From the NCBI RefSeq assembly GCF_000815105.2, contig NZ_CP010310.2:5803622-5867621 (forward strand): 64,000 bases of DNA, written 5' to 3'. The DNA is from Pandoraea pulmonicola. GTDB lineage: Bacteria > Pseudomonadota > Gammaproteobacteria > Burkholderiales > Burkholderiaceae. How positions within the stretch are numbered: position 1 is the stretch's first letter; each line of letters begins with the position of its first letter. A program made the translations under genes and the position numbers. This document shows, in pieces, positions 19,960 through 28,632 of this stretch. The notes under the pieces were generated by a model, which saw only the letters and a program-made list of their open reading frames with translations, did no database searches and had not been told where the DNA came from.

Positions 19960-19972
19960 AAAATGCGATTTT
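19960..19972. promoter_or_regulatory. Short palindrome in the ior/lrp divergent promoter region
   Basis: AAAAT-GCG-ATTTT forms a 13-bp palindrome just 5 bases before the lrp start codon, in an AT-rich stretch (19910-19977) that must hold both promoters. Lrp-type proteins prefer AT-rich partially palindromic sites, so autorepression is plausible. The assignment is inference. Confidence 0.35.
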
Positions 19973-19977
19973 GAAAA

Positions 19978-20439
19978 ATGGAATTACTCGATAACTTTGC
20001 GCGCCAGATCCTGCGTCTTTTGCAGATCGACTCGCGGCGTTCGGCGCAGGAGCTATCCGATAACGTGGGCCTGTCGGCCACGCCCTGCTGGCGCCGGATC
20101 AAGGGCATGGAGCAAAGCGGCGTAATCCAGCGCTACACGGTGCTGCTCGACCGCGAAAAGCTCGGCCTGCACGTATGCGCGCTGGCGCATGTGCAGCTCA
20201 CCCGCCACACGGAAGGCGGCACGGAACAGTTCGAGCGCGAAATCCGCAGTTGCCCGGAAGTCACCGAGTGCTACAGCACGACGGGCGAGGCCGACTACAT
20301 CCTCAAGATCGTGGCGCCCGACATCAAGGCGTACGACGCCTTTCTCCACGAACACATCTTCCGCCTGCCCGCCGTGTCCAACGTGAAGACCAGCGTGGTG
20401 CTGCGCGAAATCAAGTTCGATACGAGTCTGCCGATCTGA
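19978..20439 (+). CDS. Lrp/AsnC-family transcriptional regulator
   Basis: A 153-residue Lrp-type protein: N-terminal helix-turn-helix (residues 1-55, ELSDNVGLSATPCWRRIKGME) and a C-terminal RAM ligand-sensing domain (STTGEADYILKIVAPDIKAYDAF). It is transcribed divergently from the indolepyruvate oxidoreductase gene. By family precedent it senses an amino acid, here perhaps an aromatic one, and controls that gene. Confidence 0.9.
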   Translation: MELLDNFARQILRLLQIDSRRSAQELSDNVGLSATPCWRRIKGMEQSGVIQRYTVLLDREKLGLHVCALAHVQLTRHTEGGTEQFEREIRSCPEVTECYSTTGEADYILKIVAPDIKAYDAFLHEHIFRLPAVSNVKTSVVLREIKFDTSLPI

Positions 20440-20795
20440 GCGGCCTCCTTTCATCCGCGCTTCCCCCACCCTCCAACCTCCCCCGCGCGCATTCCCAGAC
20501 GTTGACGACATACCGAATTGCCGCTTGACGTCCGTTTCTTTTTCGCTTAAAAATGCAAATGATTCTCATTTAATATCAATTCGAGTTCGTCGTCCCAAGG
20601 CCGATTTCCGGAGTCCGGTAAGGCCGCGTGGCACGAGATATTTCGCCAGCCGCGCCTGCCCGCGTGCGCATCCGTCTCTTCCCCGACGGATGCACACCGC
20701 GATTGCCACGAGCGCTTGCCAGCCAGCAACGGGGTTTTTTGCACTGGGAGCCAGCAGTGAAGCAGTCGTCGAGCGGCGGGGGCCGCGCTTTTGTC
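20440..20795. other. Leader region of the heme uptake locus
   Basis: About 350 bases between the lrp stop and the chosen TonB receptor start. The left part contains an AT-rich promoter-like segment with a Fur-box-like palindrome at 20551-20573. The right part is open in the receptor frame back to a GTG at 20628, so a longer N-terminus cannot be excluded. No other gene is recognised. Confidence 0.5.
20551..20573. promoter_or_regulatory. Fur-box-like operator upstream of the heme locus
   Basis: The segment contains AATGA-TTC-TCATT, a 13-bp palindrome inside AAATGCAAATGATTCTCATT. It resembles the Fur consensus (repeats of the AATGAT/ATTATC type). It lies in an AT-rich island upstream of a heme receptor, exactly where iron repression is expected. 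Binding by Fur is inferred. Confidence 0.7.
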
Positions 20796-23192
20796 ATGAC
20801 CACGCGCCAGGAACATGGCGCAAACGGTTCGCACCGTGCCGTTCGCGACCAAGCGGCGCGAACGCACGCATCGCCGCGTTGGCGCCTGCATCCGCTCGCC
20901 GGCGCGGTGCTCGCCGCCGTCTGGCTGCCGGCCGCCTTCGCGCAGCAGACCGACGCCGAAACGGCAGCGGCCCCGGCCGCCAGCGTGCAACTCGCGCAGG
21001 CGCCGCGCCAGACATCTCACCAGGCGCCGCTGCAGATCGCCGAAGCGAACCTGCGCGAGGTTAACGTGACGGCGACACGCACCCCGACCGAAGCGGAGCG
21101 CACACCGGCATCCATCTCCGTCATCACCGATCAGGATCTCGAAGAGCAGCAGGCGCAGGACATCAAGGAGGCGCTGCGCTACGAGCCGGGCGTCACCGTG
21201 CGCCGCGCCCCCTATCGTCCCGCCTCGGCCGCGGCCGGGGGCGGGCGCGACGGCAATTCGAGCATCAACGTGCGCGGCCTCGAAGGCAACCGTGTCGCGA
21301 TCTTCGAAGATGGCATCCGCATGCCCTCCTCCTATTCGTTCGGCCCGCTCGAAGCCGGCCGCGGCGACTACATGAGCATGGATCTGCTGCGCCGCATCGA
21401 GATCCTGCGGGGCCCGGCGTCGTCGCTGTACGGCAGCGACGGCCTGACCGGCGTCGTGAACTTCCTCACCAAGGATCCGCAAGACCTGCTCGACGTGTTC
21501 GGCAAGTCGACCTATTTCTCGCTGCGTCCGTACTACAACTCGATGGACCGCAGCTTTGGCACGACCGCGCAGGCGGCATGGGGCGGCGAGCAATTCCAGG
21601 GCATGGTGATCGTCGACGGCAACAAGGGCCACGAGCTCGATGGCAAAGGCACGAACAACTCGGCCGGCACCACTCGCACGACCGCCAACCCGCAGGACAC
21701 CAACGGCAATTCGATCCTGGGCAAGCTGGTCTTCAAGGCCACGCCGAGCTCGCAGTTCAAGCTCACGGCGGAGAACGTGCGACGCCGCACGGACACGAAC
21801 GTGCTCTCGGCCATTGCGCCGCCCACGACGCTGGGGCTGACCACGAGCGACCGTCTCGAGCGCAATCGCGTGAGTCTCGACTACGACTTCAACGACAACG
21901 CGCAGGCCTACGTCCAGCACGCCCACGCGCTGCTGTACTTCCAGGACGCGAAGAACAGCCAGTACTCGTACGAGAAGCGCACTGCGGGCGATCGCACGCG
22001 CGACAACACCTACAAGGAACGCACCGTCGGCGGCTCGCTGCAGGCCGAGAGCCACTTCTCGACCGGCCCGCTTGCCCACAAACTCGTGTACGGCACCGAC
22101 GCGAGCCTCGCGTACATCACCAGCTACCGCAACGGCACGGTGCCGGGCGTGGGCGAATCGTTCCCGAACAAGGCGTTCCCCGACACGAACTACACGCTCT
22201 TCGGCGCCTTCCTGCAGGACGAGATCCGCTACGGCGCGCTCACCGTCACGCCAGGTATCCGCTACGACGCATACTGGCTCTCGCCCAAACAGAACGATCC
22301 GCTGTACGTGTCGCAGACGAGAACCGGCACCCGCCTGCAGCCAACGTCCTCGAACGATTCGGCCTTCTCGCCGCGCCTGGCGATCATGTACGAGATCGCC
22401 CCGTCGCTCGTTCCGTACGTGCAATATGCGCGCGGCTTCCGCACGCCGACGCCCGATCAGGTCAACAACGGCTTCTCGAACCCGATCTTCGGCTACATGT
22501 CGATCGCCAACCCGAACCTGAAGCCGGAAACGAGCGACACCTTCGAGCTAGGTCTGCGCGGCCGGCTCGCGACCACGCTCGGGCCGGTCACGTACAGCAC
22601 GGCGGTGTTCGCGGGCAACTACCGCAACTTCATCTCGCAGCAGAACATCAGCGGTTCCGGACGTCCGAACGACCCGCTCATCTACCAGTACGTGAACTAC
22701 AGCCGCGCCCGCATTCAGGGCTGGGAAGGTCGCGCGACGTGGTCGCTCAAGGGCGGTATCACGCTGCGCACGGCAATGGCCTACACACACGGCACGACCG
22801 AGAACAACGGCGAAGCGAGCCAACCGCTCAATACCGTCAATCCGTTCTCGATGGTATTCGGCGTGCGCTATGAACCGAACAGCACATGGTTCGCGCAAGC
22901 CGATCTGCTCTTCCAGGCGGCCAAGTCGCAAAGCCGAATCGCGAATACCTGCACGTCCGGCATGCAGCAGAACCAGAACTGCTGGGCGCCACCGTCGTCG
23001 ATCGTGCTCGACCTGTCGGGCGGCTACCGCATCAACAAGTACGCCACGGTTTATGCGGGCGTCTACAACGTGTTCGACCGCAAGTACTGGAACTGGTCGG
23101 ACGTCCGCAACATCGCCGACAACTCGACCATCAAGGACGCGTACTCCGCGCCGGGCCGCAGCGTGGCGGTCAGCCTGAAGCTTCAGTACTGA
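20796..23192 (+). CDS. TonB-dependent heme/hemoglobin receptor
   Basis: Outer-membrane receptor of about 798 residues that takes heme from heme or hemoproteins using TonB energy. A signal sequence (LAGAVLAAVWLPAAFAQ) precedes a TonB-box-like EVNVTATR, the plug (INVRGLEGNRVAIFEDGIRM; EILRGPASSLYGSDGLTGVVNF) and a 22-strand barrel ending in aromatic QY. The FRAP/NPNL pair of heme receptors appears as FRTP and NPNL (about 22438-22520). The loop between them has no His but has a Tyr in FGYMS. ATG 20796 is chosen because GTG 20628 would put some 90 residues before the signal peptide. Four heme-use genes follow. Confidence 0.88.
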   Translation: MTTRQEHGANGSHRAVRDQAARTHASPRWRLHPLAGAVLAAVWLPAAFAQQTDAETAAAPAASVQLAQAPRQTSHQAPLQIAEANLREVNVTATRTPTEAERTPASISVITDQDLEEQQAQDIKEALRYEPGVTVRRAPYRPASAAAGGGRDGNSSINVRGLEGNRVAIFEDGIRMPSSYSFGPLEAGRGDYMSMDLLRRIEILRGPASSLYGSDGLTGVVNFLTKDPQDLLDVFGKSTYFSLRPYYNSMDRSFGTTAQAAWGGEQFQGMVIVDGNKGHELDGKGTNNSAGTTRTTANPQDTNGNSILGKLVFKATPSSQFKLTAENVRRRTDTNVLSAIAPPTTLGLTTSDRLERNRVSLDYDFNDNAQAYVQHAHALLYFQDAKNSQYSYEKRTAGDRTRDNTYKERTVGGSLQAESHFSTGPLAHKLVYGTDASLAYITSYRNGTVPGVGESFPNKAFPDTNYTLFGAFLQDEIRYGALTVTPGIRYDAYWLSPKQNDPLYVSQTRTGTRLQPTSSNDSAFSPRLAIMYEIAPSLVPYVQYARGFRTPTPDQVNNGFSNPIFGYMSIANPNLKPETSDTFELGLRGRLATTLGPVTYSTAVFAGNYRNFISQQNISGSGRPNDPLIYQYVNYSRARIQGWEGRATWSLKGGITLRTAMAYTHGTTENNGEASQPLNTVNPFSMVFGVRYEPNSTWFAQADLLFQAAKSQSRIANTCTSGMQQNQNCWAPPSSIVLDLSGGYRINKYATVYAGVYNVFDRKYWNWSDVRNIADNSTIKDAYSAPGRSVAVSLKLQY

Positions 23193-23320
23193 TCCGGCGC
23201 ATCGCGATCGCCCGATCTCCGGATCGATTGTCGGAACTCGCATCGGCGCGCACCGCTCACGCATCACCCGCGCGCCGGTGTGCGCCAGCCACTGCCAGCA
23301 AACCGCAACGAGGAATTGCC

Positions 23321-24421
23321 ATGATGAACGCTCAAAACGCCATTTCCGCCACCCCGGCCACCCGCCCGACGGCGCCCCCGCTCGCCGACGTGAACCGTCT
23401 GCGCAGCGAATTCCAACGCGTGAAGACCGAACAGAATCTGCGCGACCGCGACGCCGCCGCGGCCCTTGGCGTCTCCGAGGGCGAGACGGTCGCCGCGTTC
23501 GTCGGCGAACACGTGGTGCGCCTGCGCCCGGACTTCATCGAGATCGTCGAAGCGCTGCCCGCGCTGGGCCGCGTCATGGCGCTCACGCGCAACAACGCCG
23601 CCGTGCATGAGAAAGACGGCCAGTACGAGAAGCTCTCGCACTCAGGCACTGTCGGCCTCGGACTCGGCAAGGACCTCGACCTGCGCATCTTCTATCACCA
23701 CTGGGCCAGCGGTTACGCCGTCGAAACGCCGACGGAAACCGGCCCGCGCCGCTCGCTGCAGTTCTTCGACAAGTCCGGCACCGCCGTGCACAAGGTGTTC
23801 CTGCGCGAGCACAGCGACGCGGCGGCATACGACACGCTCGTCGCACGCTTTCGCGCCGACGACCAGACACCGGGCGAGCACGTGGTCGCCGTCGACGCGC
23901 CCAAACCCGAAACGCCCGACGCCGACATCGACGTCGCGGCCTTCCAGCGCGACTGGCTGGCGATGACCGACACGCACCAGTTCTTCGAAGTGCTCAAGCG
24001 TCACGGTCTCTCGCGCGCGCAGGCACTGCGTCTCGCGCCTACAGACTACGTGCAACGCGTGCCCGCCGCGTCGGTGAAGACATTGCTCGAAGACGCCGCC
24101 GGCACCGGTCTCCCGATCATGGTGTTCGTGGGCAACGCCGGCATGATCCAGATCCACACCGGCCCCGTGAAACAGATTCGCGTGATGGGCCCGTGGGTCA
24201 ACGTGCTCGATCCGGGCTTCAACCTGCATCTGCGCGAAGACCTCGTCGGCAGCGCCTGGATCGTGCGCAAGCCTACTTCCGACGGCATCGTCTCGTCGCT
24301 CGAACTGCTCGACGCCGCAGGCATGGTGATCGCCATGTTCTTCGGCGAACGCAAACCCGGACAGGCCGAACGTGAAGACTGGCGACAGACGCTCAAGCGT
24401 GTTGAGGAGGCTTCCGCGTGA
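23321..24421 (+). CDS. hmuS: Hemin-degrading/heme-handling factor HmuS
   Basis: A 366-residue cytoplasmic HmuS/HemS/ChuS-family protein. It binds incoming heme and delivers or degrades it. The family is built of two similar halves; here the N-terminal half (residues 25-190) includes LGVSEGETVAAFVG and the second half includes IQIHTGPVKQIRVMGPWVNVLDPGFNLHL. Start ATG 23321 follows GAGGAA at good spacing. Its final codons overlap the GTG start of hmuT by four bases, implying translational coupling. Confidence 0.93.
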   Translation: MMNAQNAISATPATRPTAPPLADVNRLRSEFQRVKTEQNLRDRDAAAALGVSEGETVAAFVGEHVVRLRPDFIEIVEALPALGRVMALTRNNAAVHEKDGQYEKLSHSGTVGLGLGKDLDLRIFYHHWASGYAVETPTETGPRRSLQFFDKSGTAVHKVFLREHSDAAAYDTLVARFRADDQTPGEHVVAVDAPKPETPDADIDVAAFQRDWLAMTDTHQFFEVLKRHGLSRAQALRLAPTDYVQRVPAASVKTLLEDAAGTGLPIMVFVGNAGMIQIHTGPVKQIRVMGPWVNVLDPGFNLHLREDLVGSAWIVRKPTSDGIVSSLELLDAAGMVIAMFFGERKPGQAEREDWRQTLKRVEEASA

Positions 24422-25374
24422 ACCAGCCAATCGATGAGCGCGGCGTGACGCGTCGCGCGCTGCTCGCCGGTGGCGCCACGCTCGCCGCCGGCGCATGGAT
24501 GGGAGCGCTGCTGCCGGCGTCGCTCGCGCATGCGGCGAGTGCAGCGAGTGCGGCCAGTGCGGCCGCGCAGAGCAAGAACGCGCCCCGGCGAGTCGTGGTC
24601 GCAGGCGGCGCGCTCACGGAGATCGTCTACGCGCTCGGCGCGCAGGATCGCGTGATCGCCAACGACTTGACCAGCCTGTATCCGGAAGCCGCAACCCAAC
24701 TGCCGAAGGTCGGCTATCTGCGTTCGTTGTCGGCGGAAGGCGTGCTCTCGCTGCATCCCGATCTGCTGCTCGCCGGTGCGGAAGCCGGACCGCCCAACGT
24801 GCTCTCCCAGATCGCAGCCGCCGGCGTGTCGGTCAAGCGCTTCAAGCACGGCTACACCGCCGAGCTGGTCAACGACAACATTCGCGAAGTCGCCGCCGCA
24901 CTGCGCATGCCCGGCGACGGCGCGCGCGTGTCGAACCGCTTCATGACCGACTGGCTGCGCGCGCGCGAAGACATCGAACAGCGCTGGGGAATTCAGAAGC
25001 GGCCGCGTGTGCTGTTCATCCTCGGCCATACAGGCAATCAGGTCATGGTCGCGGGCCAGGACACGGCGGCAGATGCCATGCTCGCCTATGCCGGCGCCGA
25101 GAACGCGCTGCGGGGATTCAACGGTTATCGCCCACTCACGGCGGAGGCGGCCGTCGCGGCACAGCCCGACGTGCTGCTCACGACCACGGCGGGCCCCGCT
25201 TCCGACGATCGCGTCGATCCGGCGGCAACGCTGCTCGCGCAGCCGGGACTGGCCAACACGCCTGCGGGGCGCGCGCGCCGCGTGGTGAGCTTCGACGCGC
25301 TGTATCTGCTCGGTTTCGGTCCACGTCTGCCGCAAGCGATCGCCGATCTCGCGCGACGCGTGCACACCGTCTGA
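24418..25374 (+). CDS. hmuT: Heme ABC transporter substrate-binding protein HmuT
   Basis: Periplasmic heme-binding protein of 318 residues, class III binding fold (RVVVAGGALTEIVYALGAQDRVIANDLTSL). The N-terminus has a twin-arginine-like pattern (TRRALLAGGATLAAG) before the hydrophobic segment, so Tat export is possible although many HmuT proteins use Sec. The GTG start at 24418 overlaps the hmuS stop. It passes heme to HmuUV encoded immediately downstream. Confidence 0.92.
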   Translation: MNQPIDERGVTRRALLAGGATLAAGAWMGALLPASLAHAASAASAASAAAQSKNAPRRVVVAGGALTEIVYALGAQDRVIANDLTSLYPEAATQLPKVGYLRSLSAEGVLSLHPDLLLAGAEAGPPNVLSQIAAAGVSVKRFKHGYTAELVNDNIREVAAALRMPGDGARVSNRFMTDWLRAREDIEQRWGIQKRPRVLFILGHTGNQVMVAGQDTAADAMLAYAGAENALRGFNGYRPLTAEAAVAAQPDVLLTTTAGPASDDRVDPAATLLAQPGLANTPAGRARRVVSFDALYLLGFGPRLPQAIADLARRVHTV

Positions 25375-25416
25375 CGGGGCATTGCGCCCAACCAGCCAAT
25401 CGCCAGTGAACGCCCC

Positions 25417-26535
25417 ATGTCAGCCGCACCTCCGCTTCCGAAATCCATGAAGTCCGTGGCCTCTTCCGCCCGGGATCGCCACGGCGCCACGCGCCGGCGT
25501 CCGGCGCGGTGGTCCGTGATGACGGTGCTCGCCGTCCTGCTTGCCCTCGCCATCCTCGCCGCGCTGTGCGGCGGCGCTTATCGCATCGCCCCTGGCGAAG
25601 CGATGACAGCCCTGTTCCGCGGCGCGACGGGCGACTTCGTGCAGGACCAGGCGCGCAACGTCATGCTGCAGATTCGCCTGCCGCGCATCGTGCTCGGCAT
25701 CCTGGTGGGCGCGGGATTCGGCGCCGCAGGCGCCGCGCTGCAGGCGCTCTTTCGCAACCCGCTCGCCGACCCCGGCCTCATCGGGGTGGCCAGCGGCGCC
25801 GCGCTCGGCGCGGCGGGCGTCATCGTGCTGGGCGGCGCGATGCTCCCGGCGGCGCTCGCCGCATCGCTCGGTCTATGGCTGTTGCCGCTGGCGGCCTTCG
25901 TCGGTGCGCTGGGCGTGACGGCGCTCGTCTACCGCCTCGCCGCCGGACGCGGCCGCCTCGCCCTGCCCCTGCTGCTGCTCGCGGGCATCGCCATCAACGC
26001 GGTGTCCGGTGCGGCGATCGGCCTGCTCACGTATCTGGCCAACGACACCCAGCTGCGCACGCTCACGTTCTGGACGCTCGGCAGTCTTGGCGGCGCGCAG
26101 TGGTCGATGCTCGCCGTGATCGTATGGCCCGTCGCCCTGGGCATCGTCGCGCTCGCCACGCAATGCCGCTCGCTCAACGCGCTGCTGCTCGGCGAGGCGG
26201 AGGCGCTGCATCTGGGCGTGGCGGTGCAATCGGTCAAGCGGCGTGTGATGGTGGCGTGCGCGCTGTGCGTGGGGGCGCTCGTGGCGTCGAGCGGCATGAT
26301 CGGCTTCATCGGGCTGATCGCGCCGCATGTCGTGCGTCTGGTCGTCGGCCCCGACCCGCGCGCCGTGCTGCCGGCGGCGGCGCTCTTCGGCGCGATCCTG
26401 ACCCTGCTCGCGGATCTCGTGGCGCGCACCTGGGTCTCGCCGGCCGAGCTGCCGCTGGGTATTCTCACCGCGCTGCTCGGCGCGCCGTTCTTCCTCATGC
26501 TGCTGTGGCGACGCCGCGCACAGTTCGGCCTGTGA
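25417..26535 (+). CDS. hmuU: Heme ABC transporter permease HmuU
   Basis: A 372-residue FecCD/BtuC-type permease with about ten membrane helices. Family landmarks are RLPRIVLGILVGAGFGAAGAALQ (split in the text: RLPRIVLGIL, then GAAGAALQALFRNPLADPG) and the cytoplasmic coupling stretch SGMIGFIGLIAPHVVRL. It moves heme through the inner membrane with ATP from HmuV. The first 30 residues are basic and unlike family starts, so translation may begin further in. It follows hmuT after 42 bases. Confidence 0.92.
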   Translation: MSAAPPLPKSMKSVASSARDRHGATRRRPARWSVMTVLAVLLALAILAALCGGAYRIAPGEAMTALFRGATGDFVQDQARNVMLQIRLPRIVLGILVGAGFGAAGAALQALFRNPLADPGLIGVASGAALGAAGVIVLGGAMLPAALAASLGLWLLPLAAFVGALGVTALVYRLAAGRGRLALPLLLLAGIAINAVSGAAIGLLTYLANDTQLRTLTFWTLGSLGGAQWSMLAVIVWPVALGIVALATQCRSLNALLLGEAEALHLGVAVQSVKRRVMVACALCVGALVASSGMIGFIGLIAPHVVRLVVGPDPRAVLPAAALFGAILTLLADLVARTWVSPAELPLGILTALLGAPFFLMLLWRRRAQFGL

Positions 26536-26557
26536 CGGCCAGCACCAGGACTTCGCC

Positions 26558-27409
26558 ATGCTCAGTGCACACGACCTCACCATCGCCCACACCGATTCGC
26601 CCGTCCTCGACGGCCTGTCGCTCGACGTCCGCCCCGGCGAACTCCTTGTGCTGCTCGGCCGCAACGGTGCGGGCAAGAGCACGTTGCTCAAGGCGCTGGC
26701 CGGCGAGCCACTGCCACCCCGCACACGCTTGAGCGGCGCCATCACGCTCAACGGCGCCGCGCTCGCGCAATACAGCGCAGCGGCGCTCGCGCGGCTGCGG
26801 GCGGTACTGCCGCAAACGGCGCAGCTCTCGTTTCCGTTCAGCGCCCTGGAAATCGTGACGATGGGACGTCTGCCGTTCCCCAGGCCACCCCGCGCACGAC
26901 GCGTCCCGAGCGATACCGACATTGCGACGATGGCGCTCGAGCGCGTCGGCGCCTTGCCGCTGCTCCATCGCGACGTGATGACGCTTTCCGGCGGCGAATG
27001 GGCCCGCGTGCAGTTCGCGCGGGTGCTTGCGCAGCTATGGCCCGAAGCGGCGGCGTCGCCATCGGTGCCGCGTTACCTGCTGCTCGACGAACCGACGGCC
27101 GCGCTCGATCTCGCGCATCAACATCATGTGCTCTCGCTCACGCGCGAACTGGCGAAGACGTGGGGATTCGGTGCGATGGCCATCGTGCACGACGTCAATC
27201 TCGCGGCACGCCACGCCGACCGCATGGCCCTGCTCGCCGACGGCCGCATTCTCGCCGCGGGAACGCCGCGCGAAGTCATGCGCTCCGAGCTTATCGAAGC
27301 GACGTTGGGGTTGCCGGTGCATGTGATTTCGCCGGACACGGTGCCCGGCTTCGGCTTCAGTGTGCTGACGAGCTCGTCGGCCGGCGTGCCGTTCGCGCTG
27401 CCGGCATGA
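26558..27409 (+). CDS. hmuV: Heme ABC transporter ATP-binding protein HmuV
   Basis: ATPase of the heme importer, 283 residues. Walker A is GRNGAGKST with Lys40; the signature loop is LSGGEWARVQFARVL near residue 142; Walker B is YLLLDEPTAALDL; the switch His is in AIVHDVNLAARHADRM. The ATG has AGGAC upstream. It is the last gene of the cluster and is convergent with the ornithine-cyclodeaminase-like gene 77 bases further on. No convincing terminator was seen in that gap. Confidence 0.93.
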   Translation: MLSAHDLTIAHTDSPVLDGLSLDVRPGELLVLLGRNGAGKSTLLKALAGEPLPPRTRLSGAITLNGAALAQYSAAALARLRAVLPQTAQLSFPFSALEIVTMGRLPFPRPPRARRVPSDTDIATMALERVGALPLLHRDVMTLSGGEWARVQFARVLAQLWPEAAASPSVPRYLLLDEPTAALDLAHQHHVLSLTRELAKTWGFGAMAIVHDVNLAARHADRMALLADGRILAAGTPREVMRSELIEATLGLPVHVISPDTVPGFGFSVLTSSSAGVPFALPA

Positions 27410-27486
27410 GGCCACGGAGCGCGCCCGAAGCGCCTGCGAGGCGTCCATGTACTTCGATGTGCTACGTTTGAGAGCTGCCCCGCGGT

Positions 27487-28458
27487 TCAGCCGACGGGGA
27501 TGCCATCCTTCTCGAGGTTCACGCGGGCGCAAAGCACCGCCGCGAGATCCCACAGCGCATAGCCGACGCTCTTGAAGAGCACCGGCCCGCTCGAGCGAAA
27601 ACGATCGGGGGTGATGATCGCGTCCATGAGCGGCGCGGCGCGGCCCCAGTCGATGGCCGCATGCAACAGGTCGCCCGCCTCGTGCTTGACCTCCCACGTG
27701 TCGACAACGAGCGTACCGCGCACTGCCGCATCGCGGCACAGTTGCGGCGGCAACTCGCGCATGTCGGGACGGAAGGCGCCCACGCCGGCGACGAAGATGT
27801 CGTCGCGCCAGCGGATCGTGTCACTGTCGGGCAGCACCGGCTCGCTGCTGGTCGTGGCGGTGATCACGATGCTCACGGTGGCGAGCACCGGCTCAATGGC
27901 GTCGACCACCGTCGCTTCCACGCCGAGCGATGCGGCATGGTCGGCCAACGCATGCGCGCGCTCCGGACTGCGCGAATAGATCATGAAGTGACGCGTGCCC
28001 ATGCCCGCGGCGAATGCTTCAAGATGCGCGCGCGCCTGAACGCCAGCGCCGACGATGAGCACCGGCCCCTTCGGACGAGGCGCGAACTTGCGCGCGGCAA
28101 ACAGCGTCACGGCGGCCGTGCGGCGACCGGTGACGGTCGGGCCGTCGAGCAGCATCAACCGCTCGCCGGTGTGCGGGTCATACACCATCACTTCGCCGAT
28201 GATGGACGGTTTGCCGACCCGGCAATTCTCGGGGTGAACCGTGATGTGCTTGGTCATCGCGACGTCGCGATTCACGGCGGGCATGACCAGCAGCACGCCG
28301 GCACGACGACCGCGTTCGGATTCGGTGAGGGGAAAATGCAGACGCTCGGGCGCCCGGGCCGTGCCCGAACGCATTTCCATGAGCATGGCCTCGATACCGT
28401 CGGCCAACTGCGGGTAAGGCAGCACCTGCGCGGTCTGCCGCGCATTGAGCGTGATCAT
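27487..28458 (-). CDS. Ornithine cyclodeaminase/mu-crystallin-family oxidoreductase
   Basis: A 323-residue NAD(P)-binding protein of the ornithine cyclodeaminase/mu-crystallin family. Members include ornithine cyclodeaminase and reductases of the cyclic imino acids 1-pyrroline-2-carboxylate and 1-piperideine-2-carboxylate. The Rossmann motif is VLIVGAGVQARAHLEAF near residue 128, and the substrate-side Lys is in MTKHITVHPENC. DGPTVTGRRTAAVTLFAA is the conserved segment before the Rossmann fold. The exact reaction cannot be assigned. The gene is 174 bases downstream of pbpC on the same strand and is probably functionally unrelated to it. Confidence 0.85.
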   Translation of the reverse strand: MITLNARQTAQVLPYPQLADGIEAMLMEMRSGTARAPERLHFPLTESERGRRAGVLLVMPAVNRDVAMTKHITVHPENCRVGKPSIIGEVMVYDPHTGERLMLLDGPTVTGRRTAAVTLFAARKFAPRPKGPVLIVGAGVQARAHLEAFAAGMGTRHFMIYSRSPERAHALADHAASLGVEATVVDAIEPVLATVSIVITATTSSEPVLPDSDTIRWRDDIFVAGVGAFRPDMRELPPQLCRDAAVRGTLVVDTWEVKHEAGDLLHAAIDWGRAAPLMDAIITPDRFRSSGPVLFKSVGYALWDLAAVLCARVNLEKDGIPVG

Positions 28459-28632
28459 CGATATGTCTCCGCTTCGGAGCGTGCGCCACCGACAGCGAGC
28501 TCACACCCGCGGCCAACCTCTCGCGTCACGCTTTGCCAAGTCTTGTTTTTAGTGTAGCTCGCATCGCGTCCACGCGTCTGCAACAACCAAAATTATTCGT
28601 GGCATTTCTGCGTCGTCGCTGCGCACATGCGC

